Origin: Annona cherimola
Taxonomy: Eukaryota > Streptophyta > Magnoliopsida > Magnoliales > Annonaceae
NCBI GenBank assembly: GCA_030490835.1
Contig: CM059975.1
Span: forward strand, 57,527,174-57,591,173
Length of the DNA: 64,000 bases
Reading direction: 5' to 3'
Below the pieces are notes generated by a model, which saw only the letters and a program-made list of their open reading frames with translations, did no database searches and was not told where the DNA came from. Shown here piece after piece: positions 35,843 through 45,732 of the stretch; positions within the stretch are counted from its first letter, which is position 1; each line of letters begins with the position of its first letter. The translations under genes and the position numbers were made by a program.

Positions 35843-37666
35843 TGTTGGGTCCCGAATAGATGGCAAAACCCAAGAGGGGAGGGGTGAATTGGGTTCTTAA
35901 AAATTTCTTTGGTAACTTAAAAACTTAACCCCTTGTAGAATTAATCCCCTTGAATGAAGAAACTGAATGGAAAGCAAAGTAATAAAGAGAGCAGAAATAA
36001 AAGCAAGTAGACAAGGATTTTATAGTGGTTCGGGCAACCTCCCTACTCCACTCTTCCAAGTTCACACTCCTTGTGACTTGGGTTCCACTATTGTATTAAA
36101 AAATACAACTAGAGCCTCTTGCTCTCTTCTAGATTCTAGCTCTAGGGGGCATATACAACCAGAGCCTCTTGCTCTCTTCTAGATTCTAGCTCTAGGGGGC
36201 ATCAACAACTAGAGCCTCTTGCTCTCTTCTAGATTCCAGCTCTAGGGGGCATCAACAACTAGAGCCTCTTGCTCTCTTCTAGATTCCAGCTCTAGGGGGC
36301 ATATAACACTTAGCACAAGTAGGTGATGAGTCACACTCCAATCACACACTACTTTGCTACCACTTGATCTTAGCTACGCAAGCTAAATCAAGTTCAACAC
36401 AAACAAGTAAACAATAAAAGTAAACTACACTTTACAGGTGTGTAGAAACGATTTAGCGCAGGGAAGAACTTGTAGATGATGGCTTTGAAGTTTCTGAATG
36501 TAGCTCTTGCAACTTGAAACACAATTCTTCCTCCTTGAGTGATTTGATCTCTTTGAAGCTCTTATGGATATGAGTTATGCTCACTTAATGATCCTCTTAT
36601 TCCTCCTTCGTTCACAATGGGTTGTATTTATAAGTTTGGAGGGAATCCGAACGTTAGAAGGTTGGTGGCGTGCATTTAATGCGCCAACGTTCGAAAATAA
36701 ATCCGACCGTTGCGACCCAAGTCGCAGGTGGAGTCGACTTCGGGTGCGACTTCACCCAAGTCGCTGACGGAGTCGACTTCGGGTGCGACTTCGCAGACTC
36801 CGGTCTTCAGTTTTCAACGCTGGAAGTTTTTCCTCGATTGAAGTCGATCATGAAGTCGACTTGGTTTTGCGACTTCACCCAAGTCGCAGTCTGGAGTCGA
36901 CTTGGCTTCGCGACTTCACTTCCTGTAGTGACTTCAAGTTCCAGGTCGGGTCGACTTGGCTTCAGACTTGACCCAAGTCGCAGGTGGAGTCGACTTCGGC
37001 TTCGACTTCACCTCGTCAGATGGCTTCACGCACTAGGAACTTGGAAATCGTTTTTCTTAGGCTTTCTTCCTTCAGTCCTTTTGATTCTGGAATGGCTCCT
37101 CATACTTATAGATCTTGTGAACCTTGAAGAACTTGACTTTGATTCTTCCTGGATTAGCTTGAACCTTGTGAATCTTTGAAAGAATTGAGTCTTGCTTGGA
37201 ATTTGAAACACTTGAGTCGATAATGAGCTTGTTTTCTGAAAAAATAGCTTCTGCCCGATCGAAGTCGATGTCGGAGTCGACTTCGGCTGCGACTTCACCT
37301 CAAGTCGCACGTGGAGTCGACTTGGGGTGCGACTTCGGCATTCTGCTGTTTCGAATTCAACTCTGGAAGATTTCGCCCGACTGAAGTCGATGGTGAGGTC
37401 GACTTCGTTTGCGACTTGGCTACCCAAGTCGCAGGTGGAGTCGACTTGGCCTGCGACTTCACTTGCTCTTCTCCCGTTTTCAACTCTGGACAGTTTTGCA
37501 TGTTTGAAGTCGATCTTGGAGTCGACTTGGGAAACGACTTGGCCTTCCATACTTGTTTTTCTTCAAATGTATATTCTTTAACTATTTCACAAACTTGTTA
37601 GTAGCCAAGACATACTCAAATTGATTTGTTAATCATCAAAATATGGATTTAGCTATATTTCCAACA
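35843..37666 (-). repeat. E3 3' LTR
   Basis: 1824 bp with four copies of the 50-bp repeat at about 36108-36305. The GTCGAC palindrome arrays (36715-37020 and 37260-37530) lie on the U3 side. The minus-strand start is TGTTGGAAATATAGC at 37666. The ORFs in this segment are exact duplicates of those in the other LTR and read the palindromes. Confidence 0.95.
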
Positions 37667-37995
37667 ATCTCCCCCTTTTTGATGATTGACAAAACCGATT
37701 TGAGTGGATACCTTTCATTAAAAATAATATGCTCATATTGCTTTTTAAAATCATGCTTATGCTTATACAAACAGAACATTCAAATATCATGTAAGCATAT
37801 CCTACTCGCCTCCCCTTTAATCATCTCTCTCCCTTTTAATCATTAAGACTTATACTCAATTTTTCAACTCAAATACTCTTCTTCTCCTTAAATCTCTCTC
37901 CCCCTTTTTGTCAATATATCAAAAAGATTAGAGGGTAATCAAAGAAATAGGTAGGTTAGCTCCCCCTAAATGGGTGCTCCCCCTCAATTTATGCT
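37667..37995 (-). other. E3 3' untranslated stretch with polypurine tracts
   Basis: Minus-strand AAAAAGGGGGAGAT (37667-37680) abuts the LTR. Further GGGGGAGC and AAAAAGGGGGAGAG runs occur near 37895-37985. No coding sequence between pol and LTR. Confidence 0.8.
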
Positions 37996-39717
37996 TTAAG
38001 TTAGTTCAAGCATTCCCATGTCATTTCTAAGCTTATAAAATGTTTCTTTTGCTAGGGGTTTAGTAAATATATCTGCAACTTGATCCTCTGTTCTTACATA
38101 TACCAAACATATGTCATGATTTTCTACATGTTCTCTAATGAAATGATGTCTAAGGTCTATATGTTTGGTCCTAGAATGCAAGACTGGATTCTTGGTTAGA
38201 CATATGGCACTTGTATTATCACATTTGATAGGTATATCTTTGAAATCCATGCCATAGTCCCTAAGTTGCTGTTTCATCCAAAGTAATTGAGCACAACAGC
38301 TCCCGGCGGCAATGTATTCGGCTTCCGCCGTAGATAGAGCAACACTAGTTTGTTTTCTTGAAAACCATGAAACCAACATGCTTCCAAGAAACTGACATGT
38401 TCCACTAGTGCTTTTTCTATCTACTTTGTAACCAGCAAAATCCGCATCCGAGTAGCCGATTAGATCAAAATTAGAGCCCTTTGGATACCATATTCCTAAA
38501 TTGGTAGTGTCTACTAGATATCTAAAAATTCTTTTCACAGCTACCAAGTGTGATTCTTTTGGGCATGATTGAAATCTAGAGCACATACACACACTAAACA
38601 AAATATCTGGCCTAGAAGCAGTTAAATACAATAAGGAACCTATCATGCTTCTATACAATTTTATATCAACTAATTTTCCCTTTTCATCTTTGTCCATTTT
38701 GATTGTGGAGCTCATGGGCGTGTTTGCTCCTTTGCTGTTCTCCATGCCAAACTTCTTGAGCATCTCCTTGATGTATTTGGACTGGTTTATGAAGATTCCT
38801 TCATTTAGTTGCTTGATTTGCAGTCCCAGGAAGAAGTTTAGCTCTCCCATCATGCTCATCTCAAACTCTTTCTGCATAAGCTCAGAAAATTCTTGGCAAA
38901 GAGTTTCATTAGTAGCACCAAAAATAATATCATCTACATAAATCTGAATGATCAATATATCCTTTCCATTGTACTTGATAAACAAAGTGGTGTCTACATT
39001 TCCTTTTTGAAAATCATGATCAATCAGAAATTTGCTTAGTCTATCATACCAAGCTCTTGGAGCTTGTTTTAATCCATATAATGCTTTGGTTAGCTTGTAT
39101 ACAAATTTAGATTGATCTTTTTCCTCAAATCCAGGTGGTTGTTCTACATACACCTCTTCATTTATATAACCATTCAGAAATGCACTTTTGACATCCATTT
39201 GAAACAATTTAAAGTTCATGTGAGATGCAAAAGCTAGTAAGATGCGAATTGCCTCTAATCTAGCAACCGGGGCATAGGATTCTTCAAAATCTATTCCTTC
39301 TTCTTGTGAGTATCCTTTTGCCACAAGTCTAGCTTTGTTCCTCACTACAAGTCCACTTTCATCTAATTTGTTCCTAAAGACCCACTTGGTGCCAATAACA
39401 CTACAATCATTTGGTCTAGGAACAAGGTGCCAAACTTGATTTCTTTCAAATTGATTTAGCTCTTCTTGCATTGCTATAATCCAGTTTTCATCATCAAGAG
39501 CTTGATCAATGTTAGAAGGTTCAATTTTGGATACAAAAGCATATTGTCCACAAACATTTTGCTTTGACCTTCTGGTTTTTACACCTTCATACACATTCCC
39601 TATAATTTGTTCAATTGGATGTGCATGTTTGAATTTTAAATCAGATGGAGGTTTATAGGAGTCATTACCTTCACTTACCCTTTCCTCCAAGAATTCCTCT
39701 TGCTTTTCCATATGCAA
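37996..39717 (-). pseudogene. E3 pol, RT and RNase H part
   Basis: About 573 open codons. RT contains [27 protein letters not shown] and the catalytic YVDDIIFG; RNase H contains [20 protein letters not shown] and [12 protein letters not shown], ending DMGMLELT. These domains look intact. The frame is separated from the protease-integrase part by a deletion and frameshift at about 39720-39740. The nominal start Met here is a codon within the linker, not a real initiation site. The product would copy RNA into DNA in the particle if made from a gag-pol precursor. Confidence 0.9.
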
Positions 39718-40766
39718 TTTTTCAAGATAGCTCTAATGGTAACTCGATTTAACACATGACAAGCTGTATTTACAGCTTCACCCCAAAATTTCTTGGATAA
39801 TTTACTTTCATTTAGCATTGTTCTAGCCATCTCTTGTATTGTTCTGTTTTTCCTTTCAACAACTCCATTTTGTTGTGGAGTCCTTGGTGCAGAAAATGTG
39901 TGATGAATTCCTTTTTCATTACATAATTCTATGAATCGTTTGTTCTCAAATTCACCACCATGATCACTCCTTATAGTCATAATAGTACTTTGTTTTTCAT
40001 TTTCCACCAAGTTTACAAACGTTGAAAACATAGAGAAGGCTTCATCTTTGCTAGCTAAAAGAATTATCCATGTGAATCTTGAAAAGTCATCAACAATTAC
40101 AAATACATATTTCTTTCCACCAATGGTTAAAATGTCGGATGGCCCATATAGATCCATGTGTAGCAATTCAAGCGGCCTAGTGGTGGAAATCTCCTTTTTG
40201 GTAGAGAAAGGCATCTTTGATTGTTTAGATAATTGACATGCCTTACATATTTTGTCTTTGTCATATTTCAACTTAGGCAAGCCTTCTACCAAACTCTTTT
40301 TCCATAGGGTTTTTATATTTCTCATGTTTATGTGTCCAAGCCTTTTATGCCAAACCCATGGATCATTATCAATGGCCATTAGACATTGACCATCTAGTTC
40401 ATCAAGTGAAACCAAATATATATTTCCATGTCTTTTTCCACTAAACATGATATGCTCACCATCAAATACATTGCATACAGATGATTCAAACACAACCTTA
40501 TATCCTTTATCACATAATTGGCTTGTGCTCATTAAGTTATGCTTGAGTCCTTCAACAAACAAAACATCCTCCATACATGCATGTGAGCTACTGTAAATAT
40601 TTCCTTTACCTTTGATTTTACCTTTCTCATTATTACCAAAGGCAACCGTTCCGTCGTTGCAAGGCTTAAGTTTGTGAAACAAATTTCTTTCTCCAGTCAT
40701 GTGCCTTGAACAACAGCTATACATGAACCATGCTTTGTTTGCCTTTGCCTTTAAACAAATAAGCAA
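39675..40766 (-). pseudogene. E3 pol, protease and integrase part, defective
   Basis: Begins in the +1 frame just past the gag stop. The protease site reads WFMYSCCSRHMTG, where E2 has WFMDSGCSRHMTG: the catalytic Asp and the Gly of DSG are changed to Tyr and Cys, both by G-to-T changes. The integrase HHCC finger (HKRLGH, CKACQLSK) and the acidic catalytic contexts (LHMDLYGP, IRSDHGGEF, NGVVERKN) are present. After ACHVLNRVTI about 300 bp present in E2 (18098-18398) are missing, removing the YELWKGRK and [15 protein letters not shown] region and shifting the frame. Neither self-processing nor a full integrase is expected. Confidence 0.92.
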
Positions 40767-40773
40767 GTAAATC

Positions 40774-42582
40774 TTATCTCTTTGGTACCCATTTTATGGG
40801 TCCATTTGGGTTAGTAAAATGATTCAATCTTCGTAATTCTAACTTAGAAAGCCCAAATCTTGTGTTCCTTGGAACCCAAACTAGTCTTGCACCATGGTCA
40901 TACAATTTCTTAAAATTACATTTGTAGGCTTTATGACCCATCTTGTTGCAGAAGTTGCAAGCCATTGGTAATCTAGGAGTAGGCCTCCAAGTATATTTTG
41001 GTTCAAATGTTGGCCTCTTAGTCCACATAACATTTTTCTTTTGTGGCTTTTGTATTGGTACAGTTTTGGTTTGAAGTTTTCCAAGTGTTGGCACATTAGA
41101 TTTACCACTTTCATTTTGCTCAAATCTATAATAACCAAGACCTCTTTTGTTTGTTTGAGCAGTCATGTTCAGAAATATTTTCACGTTTTCTCCGGGATTA
41201 GAGAACTTTACTAATGATTCATTCAAGGATTCGTTCTCCTTTTTCAGTTTCTCAACTTCTTTCAACAACAATTCATTTTCTTCTTTCAATTTTGTTGACA
41301 TTTCAGCTAGTTTTCCATTTTCAATGATAACAATGTTACATTGTTTTCTTTTTAATGTCAACTTGTTTCCTAGCTTTTTGATTTCCCCATACAATGAATC
41401 ATATGCAATTTGTAGTTCATCTAATTCGGCACATTTGAGGCAATCATGAAAAGAAGAATAACTTGATTGAGAATAAGGTTTGGAAGTTACCTCTTCACTT
41501 TCTGTGTATTTTGTTGAGGTAGATTGATCTTCCAAAACTTCCGTCTTGTTCAAGCATAGCAGTTCTTCTTCTTGTTCGATTTGTGCTACGCAACATATTC
41601 TTGCACAGTTGGCCGCACCGTTGTCATCGGTTGAAGAGCTGCATGTTGATGACGTCTCCTCATTGACATACATGCCTCTTCCCTTTGACCTTTCTTCCGG
41701 TGTAGGACATTGGGTTTGCATATGTCCTACGCCCCCGCATCTATAGCATTTGATTGGTTCTTCCTTTTTCTCTCTGGAATTTCTGTCTTTGAAATTTCTG
41801 AAATTTCCGCCTTTTCTCACAAATTTTCTGAATCGTTTTGTGAGTAGGGCCATCTCGTCATCGTTTTGAGAGGATGAGGTGTCATCCGTGTCTTGTGTAG
41901 CTTTTAAGGCAATTGCTCTTTTGCCTTTGTGTTGATCCTCATTCCTTTTCTTAATTAGCTCATGTGACATGAGTGAGCTAATAAGATTTTCAAGCTTCAA
42001 TGTGTTGAGGTCTTTGGCTTCTTCAATTGCCGTTATCTTTGGAGTCCATGAATCCGGTAGAGCTCTCAATATCTTCATAACCTGCTCGGATTCAGAAATA
42101 GATTTTCCAAGACCCTTTAGAGCATTAGTAATTTTAGAAAATCTCGCAAACATTTCAGAAATATTTTCAGTATCTAGCATTCTGAAATTTTCAAACTCTC
42201 CAATCAAAATGTTTCTCCTAGTCCCTTGGACTTGGGAGGTTCCTTCATAAATAGATGTTAGAGTATCCCATATCTCTTTTGCAGTCAAACAAGAAGATAC
42301 TCTATCATACTCTGAAGCCGTAAGAGCACAAAATAAAGAATTCATTGCCTTGGCATTGCTCTTGACGGTTCTAACTTCCTCTTCGGTCCATTTGGAAGCT
42401 TTGTCATCGGTAGGCAAAATCACACCATCTTGGATAGCAATCCAAGAATCCATATCGGTAGCCATGATGAGTTGCTTCATACGAAGCTTCCAATAGCCAA
42501 AGTTGTTCCCATCAAACAAGGGTGGCCTTGTGAATGATTGGCCTTCAGCAAAAGCGGGAACGGAAGTGGATTGGGATGCCAT
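40774..42582 (-). CDS. E3 gag, two zinc knuckles
   Basis: 602 residues starting at ATG GCA TCC CAA, 47 bp after the primer site. The N-terminal half resembles the copia gag UBN2-type region (LFDGNNFGYWKLRMK near residue 20). A CCHC knuckle CYRCGGVGHMQTQC lies near residue 281. A coiled-coil-like, Lys/Glu-rich stretch lies near 405-465. A second knuckle, CNFCNKMGHKAYKC, lies near 545, and it ends IKWVPKR. The stop TAA is followed eight bases later by the +1-frame pol. Gag assembles the particle and packages RNA. It is the only fully open gag in the window and could supply other copies. Confidence 0.93.
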   Translation of the reverse strand: MASQSTSVPAFAEGQSFTRPPLFDGNNFGYWKLRMKQLIMATDMDSWIAIQDGVILPTDDKASKWTEEEVRTVKSNAKAMNSLFCALTASEYDRVSSCLTAKEIWDTLTSIYEGTSQVQGTRRNILIGEFENFRMLDTENISEMFARFSKITNALKGLGKSISESEQVMKILRALPDSWTPKITAIEEAKDLNTLKLENLISSLMSHELIKKRNEDQHKGKRAIALKATQDTDDTSSSQNDDEMALLTKRFRKFVRKGGNFRNFKDRNSREKKEEPIKCYRCGGVGHMQTQCPTPEERSKGRGMYVNEETSSTCSSSTDDNGAANCARICCVAQIEQEEELLCLNKTEVLEDQSTSTKYTESEEVTSKPYSQSSYSSFHDCLKCAELDELQIAYDSLYGEIKKLGNKLTLKRKQCNIVIIENGKLAEMSTKLKEENELLLKEVEKLKKENESLNESLVKFSNPGENVKIFLNMTAQTNKRGLGYYRFEQNESGKSNVPTLGKLQTKTVPIQKPQKKNVMWTKRPTFEPKYTWRPTPRLPMACNFCNKMGHKAYKCNFKKLYDHGARLVWVPRNTRFGLSKLELRRLNHFTNPNGPIKWVPKR

Positions 42583-42616
42583 AAGGTTGGATCTCTTTGG
42601 TTCAATTCAAAGACCT

Positions 42617-42628
42617 GCTCTGATACCA
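42617..42628 (-). other. E3 primer binding site, initiator-Met tRNA type
   Basis: Minus-strand TGGTATCAGAGC, two bases after the 5' LTR. Same site as E2. Confidence 0.9.
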
Positions 42629-42630
42629 CT

Positions 42631-44504
42631 TGTTGGGTCCCGAATAGATGGCAAAACCCAAGAGGGGAGGGGTGAATTGGGTTCTTAAAAATTTCTTTGG
42701 TAACTTAAAAACTTAACCCCTTGTAGAATTAATCCCCTTGAATGAAGAAACTGAATGGAAAGCAAAGTAATAAAGAGAGCAGAAATAAAAGCAAGTAGAC
42801 AAGGATTTTATAGTGGTTCGGGCAACCTCCCTACTCCACTCTTCCAAGTTCACACTCCTTGTGACTTGGGTTCCACTATTGTATTAAAAAATACAACTAG
42901 AGCCTCTTGCTCTCTTCTAGATTCTAGCTCTAGGGGGCATATACAACCAGAGCCTCTTGCTCTCTTCTAGATTCTAGCTCTAGGGGGCATCAACAACTAG
43001 AGCCTCTTGCTCTCTTCTAGATTCCAGCTCTAGGGGGCATCAACAACTAGAGCCTCTTGCTCTCTTCTAGATTCCAGCTCTAGGGGGCATCAACAACTAG
43101 AGCCTCTTGCTCTCTTCTAGATTCCAGCTCTAGGGGGCATATAACACTTAGCACAAGTAGGTGATGAGTCACACTCCAATCACACACTACTTTGCTACCA
43201 CTTGATCTTAGCTACGCAAGCTAAATCAAGTTCAACACAAACAAGTAAACAATAAAAGTAAACTACACTTTACAGGTGTGTAGAAACGATTTAGCGCAGG
43301 GAAGAACTTGTAGATGATGGCTTTGAAGTTTCTGAATGTAACTCTTGCAACTTGAAACACAATTCTTCCTCCTTGAGTGATTTGATCTCTTTGAAGCTCT
43401 TATGGATATGAGTTATGCTCACTTAATGATCCTCTTATTCCTCCTTCGTTCACAATGGGTTGTATTTATAAGTTTGGAGGGAATCCGAACGTTAGAAGGT
43501 TGGTGGCGTGCATTTAATGCGCCAACGTTCGAAAATAAATCCGACCGTTGCGACCCAAGTCGCAGGTGGAGTCGACTTCGGGTGCGACTTCACCCAAGTC
43601 GCTGACGGAGTCGACTTCGGGTGCGACTTCGCAGACTCCGGTCTTCAGTTTTCAACGCTGGAAGTTTTTCCTCGATTGAAGTCGATCATGAAGTCGACTT
43701 GGTTTTGCGACTTCACCCAAGTCGCAGTCTGGAGTCGACTTGGCTTCGCGACTTCACTTCCTGTAGTGACTTCAAGTTCCAGGTCGGGTCGACTTGGCTT
43801 CAGACTTGACCCAAGTCGCAGGTGGAGTCGACTTCGGCTTCGACTTCACCTCGTCAGATGGCTTCACGCACTAGGAACTTGGAAATCGTTTTTCTTAGGC
43901 TTTCTTCCTTCAGTCCTTTTGATTCTGGAATGGCTCCTCATACTTATAGATCTTGTGAACCTTGAAGAACTTGACTTTGATTCTTCCTGGATTAGCTTGA
44001 ACCTTGTGAATCTTTGAAAGAATTGAGTCTTGCTTGGAATTTGAAACACTTGAGTCGATAATGAGCTTGTTTTCTGAAAAAATAGCTTCTGCCCGATCGA
44101 AGTCGATGTCGGAGTCGACTTCGGCTGCGACTTCACCTCAAGTCGCACGTGGAGTCGACTTGGGGTGCGACTTCGGCATTCTGCTGTTTCGAATTCAACT
44201 CTGGAAGATTTCGCCCGACTGAAGTCGATGGTGAGGTCGACTTCGTTTGCGACTTGGCTACCCAAGTCGCAGGTGGAGTCGACTTGGCCTGCGACTTCAC
44301 TTGCTCTTCTCCCGTTTTCAACTCTGGACAGTTTTGCATGTTTGAAGTCGATCTTGGAGTCGACTTGGGAAACGACTTGGCCTTCCATACTTGTTTTTCT
44401 TCAAATGTATATTCTTTAACTATTTCACAAACTTGTTAGTAGCCAAGACATACTCAAATTGATTTGTTAATCATCAAAATATGGATTTAGCTATATTTCC
44501 AACA
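42631..44504 (-). repeat. E3 5' LTR
   Basis: 1874 bp; five copies of the 50-bp repeat (42894-43143) against four in the 3' LTR. The palindrome arrays lie at 43555-43850 and 44097-44370. Other than that unit and one base the two LTRs look the same, which argues for recent insertion. Confidence 0.95.
43463..43470 (-). promoter_or_regulatory. TATA box of the E3 5' LTR
   Basis: Minus-strand TATAAATA, downstream of the GTCGAC arrays and upstream of the 50-bp repeats, so transcription would start in the R region between the two repeat sets. Confidence 0.65.
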
Positions 44505-45486
44505 AAGATATCCCACTTTTTCTCGCACTTTCTCTCTCTAACTTCCTCCTTTTCTTTCTCCTCAAGGCTAAAACGTGGTGGGGGTGAAAAAATGCTCAAA
44601 TGGAGCTGGGTTTGAGTGCTTTGGTCGTTCACCCCATGCCCCCTATTTATACTTTTTGATTTTTCATTAAATTGGATTTTACCCCCCCTTGCTTGAGGTA
44701 TTAAATTGTAAATGTATTTTTTTCTAATTTCCAAAAGGTGCTTTGAGCCATGTGCAGCCACCCTAGCTACTGTTCACGCCTCCCCTATGGCAGCCCTATT
44801 TTTTATAATTTTTTGATTTATTAAATCAATTATTTTAGGCTAATTCAATCTTAGCCATTGATTTTTGATAATGATGGATTTGGACCATTGGATTTGGCCC
44901 CAAAAGTCCAAGCTCCAGCAGCCATAGCAGCTTTTCATTAATTATTTATCATTTAATTAATTAAAATTAATCCAAAGTCAAATACTAATTAATGAAAAAG
45001 TAAAGCTACTTTTTGATCTTCAAATGACGTTTAATCTTGACCCTTAATTCATAATTTTTGATCAATCTTGGACCACTCATCATGTTCATCATCATATTTT
45101 GGCCATCCATAAAAAATTTCATCTCAATCCGATGTCCGGATTGCAAGATATGAATTTTTCTTTATTTTCTCTCAAAAATCCACTAAAATCCGAAAATACT
45201 AAATAAATCAAAAAGTGGCTATTTTGTCCTTTTGTGGGAAGCTTCCTTTTTTGTCTTTTTGTGATTAAGTTAATCCAAAGTGATTAACTTAACATATTCT
45301 TTAATCTCACGTTTACTATTCACGTTTTACTATTCACGTGCACTATTCATCCGAATTTCATAAATAATTATTTTAACCTTTATTCTCAAATATTTTCCAT
45401 ACTCATGAATATATATTTTATTAACATATTACCTAGGGTTTACAACCCTAGGGTTTCATATATGTGTCTAAGATTGGGGTTTCACA

Positions 45487-45732
45487 TATAACTCCATGAA
45501 GACAATGATCTTATGGCCATATAGTCATAAATGTCCTCCCATGATTGATAGCTTATCCTCTTAATTATCAAAGCAAACCAAATATAGATTCTCATCCATA
45601 TCGGTAAAGGTGAGCCTTCCTTTGGTCCTCCGCAGCTTCTGCATTATTGATTTAAGTATCCCTTTGTTGCACTCCTTCATAAACCACATGAAGCATAGAA
45701 GTGTAGGCTTTCCTTTTGGATCAATCTTCTGG
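45487..45732 (-). pseudogene. LINE ORF1-like remnant, 5' part
   Basis: Minus-strand translation gives LRRTKGRLTFTDMDENLYLV, CFDN, a stop, EDKLSIMGGHL and YGHKIIVFMELY, then runs into INLGKITLFRTPIWV at 33433 once the solo LTR and one TATAA copy are set aside. This fits the DUF4283 domain of plant LINE ORF1. It is cut on its own 5' side by the LTR starting at 45733. Confidence 0.7.

Larger units (their letters stand above)
35843..44504 (-). mobile_element. Copia element E3, young, complete ends, minus strand
   Basis: 8662 bp bounded by the perfect target duplication AAGAT (35838-35842 and 44505-44509). LTRs: 42631-44504 (5') and 35843-37666 (3'). By eye they differ only by one substitution (36503 G versus 43341 A) and one 50-bp repeat unit. 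Gag is open. Pol has a damaged protease site and a deletion in the integrase tail. No extra ORF after pol. It sits in a solo gypsy LTR. Confidence 0.95.
33434..45486 (-). mobile_element. Solo gypsy LTR with copia E3 nested inside
   Basis: Minus-strand start TGTGAAACCCCAATC at 45486, end GGGGCGCCACA at 33434. It is flanked by the perfect 5-bp duplication TATAA (33429-33433 and 45487-45491). Without E3 it is about 3.4 kb. No internal region, so it is a solo LTR left by LTR-LTR recombination. It interrupts a LINE ORF1 remnant. 35340-35445 contains a cluster of ACTGTTCA motifs. E3 occupies 35843-44504. Confidence 0.88.

Noticed and set aside
36564..37601. Cluster of ORFs of 60-174 codons, duplicated exactly at 43402-44439
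   Set aside because: They are the two LTR copies of E3, and the frames are palindrome-array translations.
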